Of a DNA stretch of 64,000 nt, positions 18,509 to 28,089 are shown piece after piece. The notes beneath the pieces were generated by a model that was not told where the DNA came from, made no database searches, and saw nothing but the letters and a program-made list of their open reading frames with translations. The stretch covers positions 558,001-622,000 of the forward strand of contig JADJTE010000002.1 in the NCBI GenBank assembly GCA_016711295.1, written 5' to 3'. Within the stretch, counting starts at the first letter, position 1, and every line of letters begins with the position of its first letter. The position numbers and the translations under genes were made by a program. Source of the stretch: Sphingobacteriales bacterium. GTDB lineage: Bacteria; Bacteroidota; Bacteroidia; Chitinophagales; UBA2359.

Positions 18509-18829
18509 ATGGCATCGACTATTATCATCAAGCCTGTTGTAACCGAAAAAGCGAATACGCTCAGCACCAAATTGGGTAAATATACCTTTATCGTTGACCG
18601 CAAAGCGAACAAAATCGAGATTGGTAAAGCTATTGCAGCGATGTATGGCGTAGGCGTAGAAAGCGTAAACACATGCGTCAGACCGGGCAAACGCAAATAT
18701 CGTTATACCAAAAAAGGCGTTATTGCAGGGCAAACATCGGCTACCAAACGCGCTATTGTCACACTCACCAAAGGTGATGTTATCGATTTCTACGGCGGTA
18801 TGAGTAGCGACGAGAATACTGCTGAATAG
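18509..18829 (+). CDS. rplW: 50S ribosomal protein L23
   Basis: 106 residues starting MASTIIIKPVVTEKANTLST. L23 sits at the tunnel exit and docks trigger factor and SRP. The family segments VTEKAN, KYTFIVDRKANKIEI and GVESVNTCVRPGK are present. Intact; standard S10-operon position. Confidence 0.96.
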   Translation: MASTIIIKPVVTEKANTLSTKLGKYTFIVDRKANKIEIGKAIAAMYGVGVESVNTCVRPGKRKYRYTKKGVIAGQTSATKRAIVTLTKGDVIDFYGGMSSDENTAE

Positions 18830-18896
18830 TATATATACCTACTTCCATTCAATATTAAGGCTGCAGATAGCCGATAAGTATCCGAATTAACCACCA

Positions 18897-19722
18897 ATGG
18901 CAGTTAAAAAACATAATCCAGTAACACCGGGCACTCGTTTTCGTATCGCTAATACTTTTGCAGAGTTAACGACCAACCGACCCGAAAAGAGCCTTACCGT
19001 AGGTAAATCCTCGACAGGCGGAAGGAATAGCACGGGGCAAACGACCGTGCGCTACCGAGGAGGCGGGCACAAACGCCGCTACCGCATTATTGACTTTTGG
19101 CGCGATAAGTTGGAAATACCCGCTACCATAAAAACGATAGAATATGACCCCAACAGAACAGCTTTTATTGCCTTAGTCGCTTATGCCGACGGTGAGAAAC
19201 GCTATATCATTGCTCCCGAAGGACTAAAAGTAGGTAGCACTATCATATCGGGCGACAAAGTAGCCCCCGAAGTAGGTAATTCCCTATTGTTGCGCGATGT
19301 TCCGCTTGGTACGCTTACACAATATTGAATTGCACCTGTGCAAGGGTGCGTGTATTGCACGCAGCGCAGGCACTTATGCACAATTGACCGCCAAAGACGG
19401 TAAGTATGCCGTATTGCGTATGCCTTCGGGCGAGACCCGCATGGTGTTGCTCGCTTGCCGCGCTACCGTAGGTACGGTATCTAATGCCGACCACAGCCTA
19501 CAAACACTTGGCAAAGCAGGGCGTAACCGCTGGCTCGGCAGACGACCTCATAATCGCGGCGTAGTCATGAACCCCGTAGATCACCCGATGGGAGGAGGCG
19601 AGGGACGCTCTTCGGGCGGACACCCACGCTCGCGCAAAGGCTTGTATGCCAAAGGTAAAAAGACCCGCAACGTCAATAAGGCATCTTCCAAACTCATCAT
19701 TAGCCGCAAAAAACACAAGTAA
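18897..19722 (+). CDS. rplB: 50S ribosomal protein L2 (frameshifted)
   Basis: L2 bridges the subunits and supports peptidyl transfer. The first half has GRNSTGQTTVRYRGGGHKRR; the second has MNPVDHPMGGGEGRSSGGHP, including the conserved histidine. Near 19317 the frame breaks where GTLxHNIEL is expected; two bases seem lost. Together the parts give about 275 residues, normal for L2. The cysteine just after the break replaces a usually conserved glycine and may also be an error. Confidence 0.93.
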
Positions 19723-19730
19723 TAAACTAT

Positions 19731-19995
19731 ATGGCAAGGTCGCTAAAAAAAGGTCCCTATATCCACCACAAGCTCAGAAAAGGTGGACGTGATGAACCAA
19801 TCCCGCAAAAAAAATGTCATCAAAACATGGTCGCGTGCCTCAATGATTTCGCCCGAATTTGTAGGACATACTTTTGCCGTGCATAATGGCAACAAGTTTA
19901 TACCGGTGTATGTGACAGAAAATATGGTGGGTCATAAACTAGGAGAGTTTTCGCCTACCCGCAATTTTAAAGGTCACGCCGCTAAGAAAAAATAG
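19731..19995 (+). CDS. rpsS: 30S ribosomal protein S19 (frameshifted)
   Basis: The true start is the ATG at 19731 (MARSLKKGPYIHHKLR), eight bases after rplB. The A run at 19778-19781 has lost two bases (or gained one), and the family sequence resumes as VDVMNQSRKKNVIKTWSRAS through FVGHTFAVHNGNKFIPVYV to NFKGHAAKKK. The intact protein would have about 88 residues. S19 contacts S13 and A-site tRNA in the 30S head. Confidence 0.92.
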
Positions 19996-20154
19996 TGCCT
20001 CATCAGCTAATTAGTACTTATCTTTTGAAATAAAAGCAAGTATGCTGCTTGGAGCCGTCTAAAGAAACATCGATTTATGCAGCCGATTAGTACGGTTTGC
20101 ACTGCACACATACCTCATTAAAATTATTTCAAGCCAAACATACCTATCTCTTAC

Positions 20155-20507
20155 ATGGAAGCTGTTGCGCGACTGAAAGATTATCCTACCTCGCCGCGAA
20201 AAATGCGCTTGGTAGCCGACCTTATCCGAGGCAAAGGAGTAGCTAATGCACTTAGCATACTCAAATTTTCGACCAAACACCCTGCACGTCCGCTCGAAAA
20301 TTGTTGTTGTCGGCAATTGCTAATTGGCAACAACACTACCCCGATGCAGACATTGATGCCAGTGAATTGTACGTAAAACGCATTTTCGTAGATGGAGGCA
20401 AAATGCTTAAACGCCTACGCCCCGCACCACAAGGACGTGCCTATCGCATCAGAAAACGCTCTAATCACGTTACTATCATCGTAAGCAGCCGTAGCGAAGA
20501 AGCATAA
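20155..20507 (+). CDS. rplV: 50S ribosomal protein L22 (frameshifted)
   Basis: L22 binds 23S rRNA and lines the exit tunnel. The N-terminus MEAVARLKDYPTSPRKMRLV is normal. One A is missing from the run at about 20297-20300, after which the frame continues LLLSAIANWQQHYPDADIDA and then KRLRPAPQGRAYRIRKRSNH with the tunnel loop. The reconstructed protein is 117 residues. The 159-base gap from rpsS is long for this operon. Confidence 0.92.
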
Positions 20508-20540
20508 ACCACCACGCTTATACCATAATATAATAGCCAC

Positions 20541-21320
20541 ATGGGACAAAAAGTAAATCCGATAGCCAATAGGTTAGGATATATCAGAGGTTGGGAATCA
20601 AATTGGTATGCCTCCTCTGCCGATTTTTCGGAAAAATTAATCGAAGATGAAAAAATACGCGCCTATCTATATGCTCGTATTTCTAAGGGTGGTATATCCC
20701 AAATTGTCATAGAGCGCACTTTGAAGCGTGTAACAGTGACAATACATACTGCACGCCCAGGTATTATTATCGGGAAAGGCGGCGGGGAGGTAGATCGCAT
20801 CAAAGAAGAATTGCGCAAATTGACCAAAAAAGAAGTGCAGATTAATATTGCCGAAATCAAACGCCCTGAATTGGACGCAGCTATTGTCGGCGAAACAATT
20901 GCCAAACAAATTGAGTCGCGTATTAATTTCCGCCGTGCTATCAAAACGGCTATCAGTTCGACGATGCGTATGGGTGCCGACGGCATTAAAGTACGTATAT
21001 CGGGTAGGTTAGGCGGTGCGGAGATGGCGCGTACAGAAGAGTATAAACAAGGCAAAACGCCTTTGCATACTTTCAGAGCCGATATTGACTATTCTTGGAA
21101 AGAAGCCCTCACTATTTACGGCAAGATTGGTATTAAAGTATGGATTAGTCGTGGCGAAGTATTCGGCAAACGCGATTTAGCACCTGTAGCACCGAAAGAC
21201 AAAAAACGTGGCGAAGGTGAAGGTAGGCGCGAAGACCGTGGCGAGCGCGGCGAAAGAGGCGGCGGACGCGGCGGCGACAGAAGAGGCGGCGGCGGCGGCA
21301 ATCGCAGACAACAGGCATAA
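20541..21320 (+). CDS. rpsC: 30S ribosomal protein S3
   Basis: 259 residues starting MGQKVNPIANRLGYIRGW. S3 lies at the mRNA entry channel. The KH domain carries RPGIIIGKGGGEVDRIKEEL, with the GKGG loop. The last 45 residues or so are an Arg/Gly/Glu-rich tail with RGG-like triplets, absent from E. coli S3. Intact. Confidence 0.97.
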   Translation: MGQKVNPIANRLGYIRGWESNWYASSADFSEKLIEDEKIRAYLYARISKGGISQIVIERTLKRVTVTIHTARPGIIIGKGGGEVDRIKEELRKLTKKEVQINIAEIKRPELDAAIVGETIAKQIESRINFRRAIKTAISSTMRMGADGIKVRISGRLGGAEMARTEEYKQGKTPLHTFRADIDYSWKEALTIYGKIGIKVWISRGEVFGKRDLAPVAPKDKKRGEGEGRREDRGERGERGGGRGGDRRGGGGGNRRQQA

Positions 21321-21378
21321 AAGACAGCAATGCCGATTTTATCACCTAACCACTTGGTAACACAAACTTCAAAATATC

Positions 21379-21810
21379 ATGTTACAGCCTAAAAGAGTCA
21401 AATTTAGGAGAGTCCACAAAGGAAGAATGCACGGCGATGCGCATCGCGGCGCAGATTTGTCTTTCGGCACATTCGGGCTAAAAGCCTTAGAGTGCCATTG
21501 GATAACCAGCCGCCAAATTGAATCTGCCCGTATTGCCCTAACCCGCCACATGAAACGCGAGGGTAAAGTATGGATTAGGATTTTTCCAGACAAACCCATC
21601 ACTAAAAAGCCTCAAGAGGTTCGTATGGGTAAAGGTAAAGGCTCGCTCGATCACTGGGTAGCCGTTGTTAAACCTGGCAGAATCATGTTTGAATTGGAAG
21701 GCGTTTCGACCGTAATAGCTGAAGAGGCATTGCGTTTGGCAGCCCAAAAATTGCCTATCAAAACTAAAATGATAACTCGTAGAGATTATCACGAAGAGAC
21801 CACCAAATAG
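21379..21810 (+). CDS. rplP: 50S ribosomal protein L16
   Basis: 143 residues starting MLQPKRVKFRRVHKGRMHG. L16 helps position A- and P-site tRNA. The family signature EVRMGKGKGSLDHWVAVVKP includes the arginine that is hydroxylated in E. coli. rpmC follows after two bases, suggesting tight coupling. Confidence 0.97.
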   Translation: MLQPKRVKFRRVHKGRMHGDAHRGADLSFGTFGLKALECHWITSRQIESARIALTRHMKREGKVWIRIFPDKPITKKPQEVRMGKGKGSLDHWVAVVKPGRIMFELEGVSTVIAEEALRLAAQKLPIKTKMITRRDYHEETTK

Positions 21811-21812
21811 CT

Positions 21813-22019
21813 ATGGCAACGCAAAAAAATAATTATCCTGAGCTAACTATCGAAGAGTTACAGTCGATGGTAGCCGAACAACGAGCGCAGTTGCAACAGA
21901 TGCGCATTTCGCATGGTCTTAAATTGTTAGACCAACCCAGCGCGATGAAAGCCACACGCCGCGAAATAGCCCGTATGCTTACCGCCATTACCGCCCGCAG
22001 CAACAAGTCGGGTAAATAA
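21813..22019 (+). CDS. rpmC: 50S ribosomal protein L29
   Basis: 68 residues, starting MATQKNNYPELTIEELQSMV, with the typical two-helix hairpin and the conserved late segment ATRREIARMLTAI. L29 is at the tunnel exit next to L23. Two bases after rplP. Confidence 0.93.
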   Translation: MATQKNNYPELTIEELQSMVAEQRAQLQQMRISHGLKLLDQPSAMKATRREIARMLTAITARSNKSGK

Positions 22020-22057
22020 TTTTTCACCAAGCCTATCACGCAAAAAATTTCAAGGCA

Positions 22058-22315
22058 ATGAGCGAAAGGAATTTAAGAAAACAAAGAGTAGGGGTTGTGG
22101 TCAGCGATAAGATGCAAAAGACCATCACCGTATCTATCCAGCGTAAGGTACAGCACCCTATCTATGCTAAATTTATCAAAAAGACCAAAAAGTATGCAGT
22201 GCATGATGAAAACAATCAGTGCGGCATAGGCGATTTGGTGCGCATTATGGAAACACGCCCTCTCAGCAAAAACAAACGCTGGCGTTTAGTAGAAATTCTC
22301 GAAAAAGCAAAATAA
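22058..22315 (+). CDS. rpsQ: 30S ribosomal protein S17
   Basis: 85 residues starting MSERNLRKQRVGVVVSDKMQ, an OB-fold protein of the 30S body. It contains KTITVSIQRKVQHPIYAKF and METRPLSKNKRWRLV, the S17 signature. Intact; rplN starts nine bases later. Confidence 0.96.
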   Translation: MSERNLRKQRVGVVVSDKMQKTITVSIQRKVQHPIYAKFIKKTKKYAVHDENNQCGIGDLVRIMETRPLSKNKRWRLVEILEKAK

Positions 22316-22324
22316 TTTATTGCT

Positions 22325-22693
22325 ATGATTCAGCAAGAATCCCGACTCCGAGTTGCCGACAATAGCGGCGCAAAAGAGGTGTTATGTATCCGAGTCCTCG
22401 GAGGCTCGAAAAGACGCTACGCATCGGTAGGCGATGTAATTGTCGTGGCAGTAAAAGACTCAGTTCCTTCGGGCGGCATGAAAAAAGGTGCTGTTTCTAA
22501 GGCAGTGGTGGTCAGGACACGCAATCATATTCGCCGCAAAGACGGTTCGTATATTTCGTTTGACGACAATGCCGCAGTATTGCTCAATGCAGCAGGCGAC
22601 CCTCGTGGAACGAGGATATTTGGTCCGGTAGCTCGCGAATTGCGCGACAAAGGCTATACCCGTATCGTATCGTTAGCACCCGAAGTATTGTAA
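22325..22693 (+). CDS. rplN: 50S ribosomal protein L14
   Basis: 122 residues, the standard length, starting MIQQESRLRVADNSGAKEVL. L14 forms an intersubunit bridge and is the docking site for the silencing factor RsfS. Conserved GGSKRRYASVGDVIVVAVKD and DPRGTRIFGPVARELR are present. Intact. Confidence 0.97.
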   Translation: MIQQESRLRVADNSGAKEVLCIRVLGGSKRRYASVGDVIVVAVKDSVPSGGMKKGAVSKAVVVRTRNHIRRKDGSYISFDDNAAVLLNAAGDPRGTRIFGPVARELRDKGYTRIVSLAPEVL

Positions 22694-22769
22694 ATTTTAT
22701 CGTTCACGCCGAATTAGCCTTATTTGCTGTTCGCCGAACATCACCTGCTATTTATATCAGCCAATTATC

Positions 22770-23123
22770 ATGTCTCATAAGCCAGTTGTTAGCCAACGCC
22801 GCACCACGCCCAAGTTTCACGTCAAAAAGGGCGATGCCGTAGTCGTTTTGTCGGGCAGCCAAAAAGGCAAGGAAGGGAAAGTGTTGTATATTGATACTAA
22901 GAAAGGCACTGCCATTGTCGAAAGCGTCAATATCATTACCAAACACCGCAAAGCTAATCGCCAAAACCAGCAAGCCGGCGAAATTCTCAATTACGAAGCA
23001 CCGATACGCCTCTGCAAACTGATGCTATTAGACCCGACAACGGGCGAACGCACACGCACGGGCAGACGTTTGGAAAACGGCAAATTGGTGCGTTATTCGA
23101 AAAAAACACAAGCTATCGTCTAA
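22770..23123 (+). CDS. rplX: 50S ribosomal protein L24
   Basis: 117 residues starting MSHKPVVSQRRTTPKFHVKK. The KOW motif is KGDAVVVLSGSQKGKEGKVL. L24 initiates 50S assembly. RLCKLMLLDPTTGERTRTG is the conserved C-terminal segment. rplE starts four bases later. Confidence 0.96.
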   Translation: MSHKPVVSQRRTTPKFHVKKGDAVVVLSGSQKGKEGKVLYIDTKKGTAIVESVNIITKHRKANRQNQQAGEILNYEAPIRLCKLMLLDPTTGERTRTGRRLENGKLVRYSKKTQAIV

Positions 23124-23127
23124 TATC

Positions 23128-23694
23128 ATGAGCTACGTACCCAGACTCAAGACCAAATATGTCGAAGAAGTAGCGGCTAAATTGCAAGAGCAATTTAACT
23201 ATTCGTCTGCTATGCAGGTTCCGCGCCTCCAAAAAATTTGTATCAATCAAGGTGTAGGTAAAGCTACCTCTGATAAAAAATTGATAGATAACGCTGCCAA
23301 AGAACTTTCGACTATCGTAGGTCAGAAAGCAGTTCCTGCTATCGCCCGCAAATCGATTTCTAACTTTAAACTGCGTCAAGGCATGCCCATCGGGGTACGT
23401 GTTACGCTTCGCGGTGAAAGAATGTGGGAGTTTTTAGACCGCTTAATTTCGGTAGCTCTACCGCGTGTGCGCGATTTTCGCGGCGTAAATGATAAAAGTT
23501 TTGACGGACGCGGCAATTACTCTATGGGTATTACGGAGCAAATTATTTTTCCTGAAATAGACATAGACAAAATTACAGGCATCACAGGTATGGATGTTAC
23601 CTTTGTGACGACTGCCAAGACCGATAAAGAAGCCTACACGCTGTTGAGCGAATTGGGTATTCCATTCAAAAACAAAAAAATCGAACAACAATAA
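23128..23694 (+). CDS. rplE: 50S ribosomal protein L5
   Basis: 188 residues starting MSYVPRLKTKYVEEVAAKLQ. L5 binds 5S rRNA and contacts P-site tRNA. Signatures are QKAVPAIARKSISNFKLRQG, MPIGVRVTLRGERMWEFLDR and GRGNYSMGITEQIIFPEID. Intact; rpsN starts three bases after. Confidence 0.97.
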   Translation: MSYVPRLKTKYVEEVAAKLQEQFNYSSAMQVPRLQKICINQGVGKATSDKKLIDNAAKELSTIVGQKAVPAIARKSISNFKLRQGMPIGVRVTLRGERMWEFLDRLISVALPRVRDFRGVNDKSFDGRGNYSMGITEQIIFPEIDIDKITGITGMDVTFVTTAKTDKEAYTLLSELGIPFKNKKIEQQ

Positions 23695-23697
23695 GCC

Positions 23698-23967
23698 ATG
23701 TCGAAAAAATCTATCATTGCTCGTCAAGATAAGCGCGAGAAATTGGTCGCTAAGTTTGCTGAAAAAAGAGCAAAGCTAAAAGCAGAAGGCGACTACGAGG
23801 CTTTGGACAAATTGCCCCGCAACGCATCGCCGGTTCGTTTGCGCAATCGCTGCAAACTGACAGGACGACCTCGCGGATATGTCAGATATTTCGGCGTTTC
23901 GCGTATTAAACTTCGCGATTTGGCTTCGGTAGGCAAGATACCCGGCTTGGTCAAAGCCAGTTGGTAG
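23698..23967 (+). CDS. rpsN: 30S ribosomal protein S14, zinc-free form
   Basis: 89 residues, the long S14 form, starting MSKKSIIARQDKREKLVAKF. The zinc-binding cysteine pairs of the short form are missing; only one cysteine remains in RLRNRCKLTGRPRGYVR. The C-terminus KIPGLVKASW is typical. Three bases after rplE. Confidence 0.96.
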   Translation: MSKKSIIARQDKREKLVAKFAEKRAKLKAEGDYEALDKLPRNASPVRLRNRCKLTGRPRGYVRYFGVSRIKLRDLASVGKIPGLVKASW

Positions 23968-24070
23968 ATTAGCAAAGCCTATCTGCGCTCTGTTCGCATT
24001 AGTTAGTAACCTTGCTAACTCGTTTTATTAGTTACTTTATTCCCTTTTTCACTAAAATAATCGTAGCAAT

Positions 24071-24478
24071 ATGTCGGCAATTACCGATAGCATAGGGGAT
24101 TACCTCACTCGTGTTAGAAACGCCATCATGGCTAATCATAAAATCGTAGAGATACCTTCTTCTAATATGAAGAAGCGCATTACTGAGATTTTGTATGAGA
24201 AAGGCTATATCCACCGTTACAAATTCGAAGAAACTCCGAATAGTCAAGGCGTGATAAAAATAGCGTTGAAATACGACCCCTACACCAAAGAGTCTGCCAT
24301 TCGCAAATTACAACGTTATAGCCGTCCGGGCTTGCGCAAATACGCTGGTGCAGAGGATTTGCCCCGCGTGATGAACGGCTTAGGCATCGCTATTATTTCG
24401 ACCTCCAAAGGAGTAATGACCGATAAAGAAGCACGCGCCCTCCATGTAGGCGGCGAGGTGTTGTGTATAGTCTATTAA
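24071..24478 (+). CDS. rpsH: 30S ribosomal protein S8
   Basis: 135 residues starting MSAITDSIGDYLTRVRNAIM. S8 binds helix 21 of 16S rRNA and in E. coli represses the spc operon. Conserved STSKGVMTDKEARALHVGGE ends the protein. Intact; about 100 bases separate it from rpsN. Confidence 0.97.
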   Translation: MSAITDSIGDYLTRVRNAIMANHKIVEIPSSNMKKRITEILYEKGYIHRYKFEETPNSQGVIKIALKYDPYTKESAIRKLQRYSRPGLRKYAGAEDLPRVMNGLGIAIISTSKGVMTDKEARALHVGGEVLCIVY

Positions 24479-24508
24479 TCATTCATTTTTCAAAATTCAA
24501 CTGCCACT

Positions 24509-25075
24509 ATGTCGCGCATAGGTAAAATGCCCATCAATCTGCCCGTAGGTGTCAAAATTTCCGTTGATAAAAGCAATATCGTGACGGTAAAAGGCCCCAA
24601 AGGTGAATTGAAACAACAGGTAGATAAAGATATAGAAATTGCTGTGGAAGATAGTGTCCTCAGTGTGAAACGCCCTACTGAGCAACAGCGCCACCGCGCA
24701 ATGCACGGTTTGTATCGTGCTTTGCTCAATAATATGGTGCAAGGTGTTACGGAAGGTTTCAAAACCGAACTCGAATTGGTCGGGGTAGGTTTTCGTGCCA
24801 GCAATCAGGGGCAGATTTTGGAATTGGCTTTGGGATTCTCGCACCCTATCTATTTTGTAGTGCCGCGTGAAGTCAAAGTGACTACCGAAACGGTAAAAGG
24901 TAAAAACCCTATCATTACGCTCGAATGTAGCGACAAACAGTTGATAGGGCAGGTTGCCGCTAAATTACGTTCCTTGCGCAAACCCGAACCCTACAAAGGC
25001 AAAGGTGTTAAGTTTGTGGGCGAAGTATTGCGCCGCAAAGCCGGTAAAACATCGGGTAAGGGCGGTAAAAAATAA
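24509..25075 (+). CDS. rplF: 50S ribosomal protein L6
   Basis: 188 residues starting MSRIGKMPINLPVGVKISVD. L6 lies near the factor-binding site. The second-domain signature RSLRKPEPYKGKGVKFVGE is present, and the C-terminus is Lys/Gly-rich as usual. Intact. Confidence 0.97.
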   Translation: MSRIGKMPINLPVGVKISVDKSNIVTVKGPKGELKQQVDKDIEIAVEDSVLSVKRPTEQQRHRAMHGLYRALLNNMVQGVTEGFKTELELVGVGFRASNQGQILELALGFSHPIYFVVPREVKVTTETVKGKNPIITLECSDKQLIGQVAAKLRSLRKPEPYKGKGVKFVGEVLRRKAGKTSGKGGKK

Positions 25076-25111
25076 TCATTATTTTTTCTTGATTTGTCAA
25101 ATATCTAAATC

Positions 25112-25468
25112 ATGGCTTTTAATAAAGACCTCAGAAGGCAAAAAATACATAAAAAAGTGCGGGGAAAGATTACCGGCACTACCGAGAGACCACGTATTTC
25201 GGTGTTCAGAAGCAATAAGTATATCTACGCACAGTTGATAGACGATGCTAAGGGACATACTATTGCAGCGGCTTCTTCGCAAGAGGCGGCAATAGCTTCC
25301 CAAGCAATGCCCAAAGTAGAAGTATCTAAATTAGTCGGCAAGGCATTAGCCGAACGCGCCATAGCTGCGGGTATCACAGATGCTGTTTTTGACCGAGGCG
25401 GCTATTTGTATCACGGAAGGGTTAAATCGCTTGCCGACGGTGCAAGAGAAGGAGGTCTTAACTTTTAA
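25112..25468 (+). CDS. rplR: 50S ribosomal protein L18
   Basis: 118 residues starting MAFNKDLRRQKIHKKVRGKI. L18 binds 5S rRNA with L5. Signatures are RPRISVFRSNKYIYAQLIDD and FDRGGYLYHGRVKSLADGAR. rpsE follows after 15 bases. Confidence 0.97.
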   Translation: MAFNKDLRRQKIHKKVRGKITGTTERPRISVFRSNKYIYAQLIDDAKGHTIAAASSQEAAIASQAMPKVEVSKLVGKALAERAIAAGITDAVFDRGGYLYHGRVKSLADGAREGGLNF

Positions 25469-25483
25469 AACAACCAACCATTT

Positions 25484-26014
25484 ATGGCAAGTGTCAATGT
25501 AAAAAGGGCTAAATTAGCCGAAGCCGATGTGCACCAAAAAACAGTTGCGCTTAACCGCGTTGCAAAAGTAACAAAAGGAGGACGCACGTTCAGTTTTGCC
25601 GCTATTATCGTGGTGGGCAACGAGAATGGTGTCGTAGGACATGGATTAGGCAAAGCACGCGAAGTGTCAGAAGCTATGGACAAAGGCAAAGAAGATGCTT
25701 TGAAAAATCTGATAAAAGTGCCCGTCAGAAACGGCTCTATCCCGCATGAACAATATGCTAAATACGGAGCCGCCAAAGTATTGATACGCCCCGCCTCAAA
25801 AGGTACTGGCGTTATTGCGGGCGGTGCTATGCGTGCTGTATTAGAAAGCGTAGGTGTAACCGACGTGATTGGCAAATCGCTCGGTTCGACTAATCCGCAC
25901 AACGTAGTAAAAGCAACCATCAAGGCACTTGCCTTGTTGCGCGACCCAATTACTGTTGCCAAACAACGCTCTCTCGATTTAGACCACGTTTTCAACGGTA
26001 CTAATAACGATTAA
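25484..26014 (+). CDS. rpsE: 30S ribosomal protein S5
   Basis: 176 residues starting MASVNVKRAKLAEADVHQKT. S5 guards mRNA entry and translational fidelity. The S5 double-stranded-RNA-binding segment FSFAAIIVVGNENGVVGHGL and the later GGAMRAVLESVGVTDVIGKS are clear. Intact. Confidence 0.97.
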   Translation: MASVNVKRAKLAEADVHQKTVALNRVAKVTKGGRTFSFAAIIVVGNENGVVGHGLGKAREVSEAMDKGKEDALKNLIKVPVRNGSIPHEQYAKYGAAKVLIRPASKGTGVIAGGAMRAVLESVGVTDVIGKSLGSTNPHNVVKATIKALALLRDPITVAKQRSLDLDHVFNGTNND

Positions 26015-26066
26015 TACTCGATATATATCCACCATTCATCAACTAAAACCCTCACTCCCCCGTGTT

Positions 26067-26246
26067 ATGGCTAAAGTTAAATTAACGCAGGTAAAAAGCA
26101 CCATCGACCGTCCCGAAAGACAACGGTTAACCTTAGAGGCATTGGGTTTGCGCAAAATCAATGCTTCGGTGGAACATGAAGTTACCCCACAAATAGCGGG
26201 TATGATTCGCAAAGTACAACACCTTATAAAAGTAGAACAAGCCTAA
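26067..26246 (+). CDS. rpmD: 50S ribosomal protein L30
   Basis: A small gene of 59 residues starting MAKVKLTQVKSTIDRPERQR. It matches the L30 fold and sequence (LEALGLRKINASVEHEVTPQ) and sits in the usual place between rpsE and rplO. rplO starts 11 bases later. Confidence 0.93.
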   Translation: MAKVKLTQVKSTIDRPERQRLTLEALGLRKINASVEHEVTPQIAGMIRKVQHLIKVEQA

Positions 26247-26257
26247 TATACTGCTCT

Positions 26258-26707
26258 ATGGAATTATTAAGCAAATTGTCGCCCGCCAAAGGGTCGGTCA
26301 AAAAAGCTAAACGCATCGCACGTGGTCAAGGTTCTGGTCACGGTGGCACAGCTACGCGCGGGCATAAAGGCGCAGGCTCGCGTTCGGGCTATTCGCAAAA
26401 ACGCCACCACGAAGGCGGGCAGATGGCTATCCAGATGCGCCTTCCGAAACGCGGCTTCAAAAATATCAATCGTATCGAGTACAAACCGTTCAGTTTGACG
26501 GACTTGCAATATATCGCCGATAAACACAGCCTGTCAAGCATTGACGTGGCGCAGTTAAAAGCATTGCGCTTGATTCAACAGAACGATAAGGTAAAAATAT
26601 TGGGTGGCGGCGAACTAACCAGTGTGCTTCAAATCAGTGCACATGCTTTTAGTGCCAGTGCCAAAGAAGCCATCGAAAAAATCGGCGGCACAACAACAGT
26701 CCTCTAA
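26258..26707 (+). CDS. rplO: 50S ribosomal protein L15
   Basis: 149 residues starting MELLSKLSPAKGSVKKAKRI. The Gly/Arg-rich N-terminal arm includes RGQGSGHGGTATRGHKGAGS and QMAIQMRLPKRGFKNIN. L15 is a late 50S assembly protein. secY follows 26 bases later, as is standard. Confidence 0.97.
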   Translation: MELLSKLSPAKGSVKKAKRIARGQGSGHGGTATRGHKGAGSRSGYSQKRHHEGGQMAIQMRLPKRGFKNINRIEYKPFSLTDLQYIADKHSLSSIDVAQLKALRLIQQNDKVKILGGGELTSVLQISAHAFSASAKEAIEKIGGTTTVL

Positions 26708-26733
26708 ACCAACCACAGCCAAATACTTTCTGC

Positions 26734-28076
26734 ATGAAAGGTTTAATAACCACGATAAACAATATCTTTAAGATAGAAGAGTTACGTCAAAAACTGATAC
26801 TCACCTTTATACTCATTGCGGTTTATCGCATCGGGTCGTTCATTGTGTTGCCTGGCGTTGATGCGGGCGAGCTCAGTGCTATGGCATCTTCGGGTACAAA
26901 GGGTTTGTTAGGACTTTTGGATATGTTTGTAGGCGGCTCATTCGGACGCGCTTCTGTTTTTGCTCTCGGCGTAATGCCCTACATTTCGGCTTCTATTGCT
27001 GTACAGCTATTGACTATTGCCGTCCCTTATTTCCAAAAGATACAAAAAGAAGGCGATAGCGGCAGGCGCAAGATTACCCAATGGACGCGCTACCTAACTG
27101 TCATCGTAGCCTTAGCCCAAGGGTTGGGCTATGTCACTTTCTTATCGTCGATAGCGGGCGATGCCATCGTAGTTAATAAGTTTGCATTTACCGTTTTGAC
27201 GATGATTACGCTCACTGCGGGCACTGTTTTTTGTATGTGGATGGGCGAAAAGATAACCGACAAAGGAATAGGAAATGGTACTTCTATTCTGATTATGACA
27301 GGTATCATGGCTCGTTTGCCTTTCTCGTTTGTATCGGAGTTAAATTCGCGTATGGAAGGCGCGGGCGGTATGGTTATCTTTTTGGTCGAGTTGGTCGTGT
27401 TGGCGGCTATTATTATGGGTATTATCTTGTTGGTACAAGGCGTTAGACAAATACCCGTGCAATATGCCAAGCGCGTTATCGGCAATAAACAATACGGAGG
27501 CGTGCGCCAATTTATTCCTATCCGCGTTAATTCATCAGGGGTAATGCCTATTATCTTTGCACAAGCCTTGATGTTTATACCTTCGTTTATCGCGCAGTTT
27601 TTTCCTAATTCTGATTTGATGCAGAGCATTCAATCGGGTAGCTTTCAAAACTCATTTTGGTATAACTTCGGCTTCTTTTTGATGGTCGTATTGTTTACCT
27701 ACTTCTATACGGCGCTGATTATCAACCCCACACAATGGCAGATGATATGAAACGCAATAATGGCTATATACCGGGCGTACAGCCTGGAACACAAACCGCC
27801 GAATTTATCGATGGTGTTGTATCGCGTATTACCCTTCCGTGCTTGTGTTTGGCTTTTGTAGCTATATTGCCTGCTATCGTATCAGGATTAGGTGTGAATA
27901 GCCAATTTGCTGCTTTTTATGGTGGCACGTCTATCCTCATCGCAGTAGCTGTTATGCTTGATACCCTTCAACAGATAGAAAGTCACTTATTGATGCACCA
28001 CTACGATGGTTTGATGAAAGGCGATGCCCGTATTAAAGGTCGCCAACAACAACCAGTAGCAGATGCCAACGCCTAA
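26734..28076 (+). CDS. secY: preprotein translocase subunit SecY (frameshifted)
   Basis: SecY is the membrane channel of the Sec translocon, normally ten membrane helices. The first segment covers most helices, including the plug region near FIVLPGVDAGEL. One A is missing near 27734 (CACAATGGCAG for CACAAATGGCAG), after which the frame continues MADDMKRNNGYIPGVQPG through the last helices to KGRQQQPVADANA. About 447 residues in all. It is essential, so the break is taken as a sequence error. Confidence 0.94.
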
Positions 28077-28089
28077 ACAATAATCAAAA

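Noticed and set aside
21116..21345. Proline-rich and arginine-rich open frames opposite rpsC
   Set aside because: They are antisense shadows of the RGG tail of S3.
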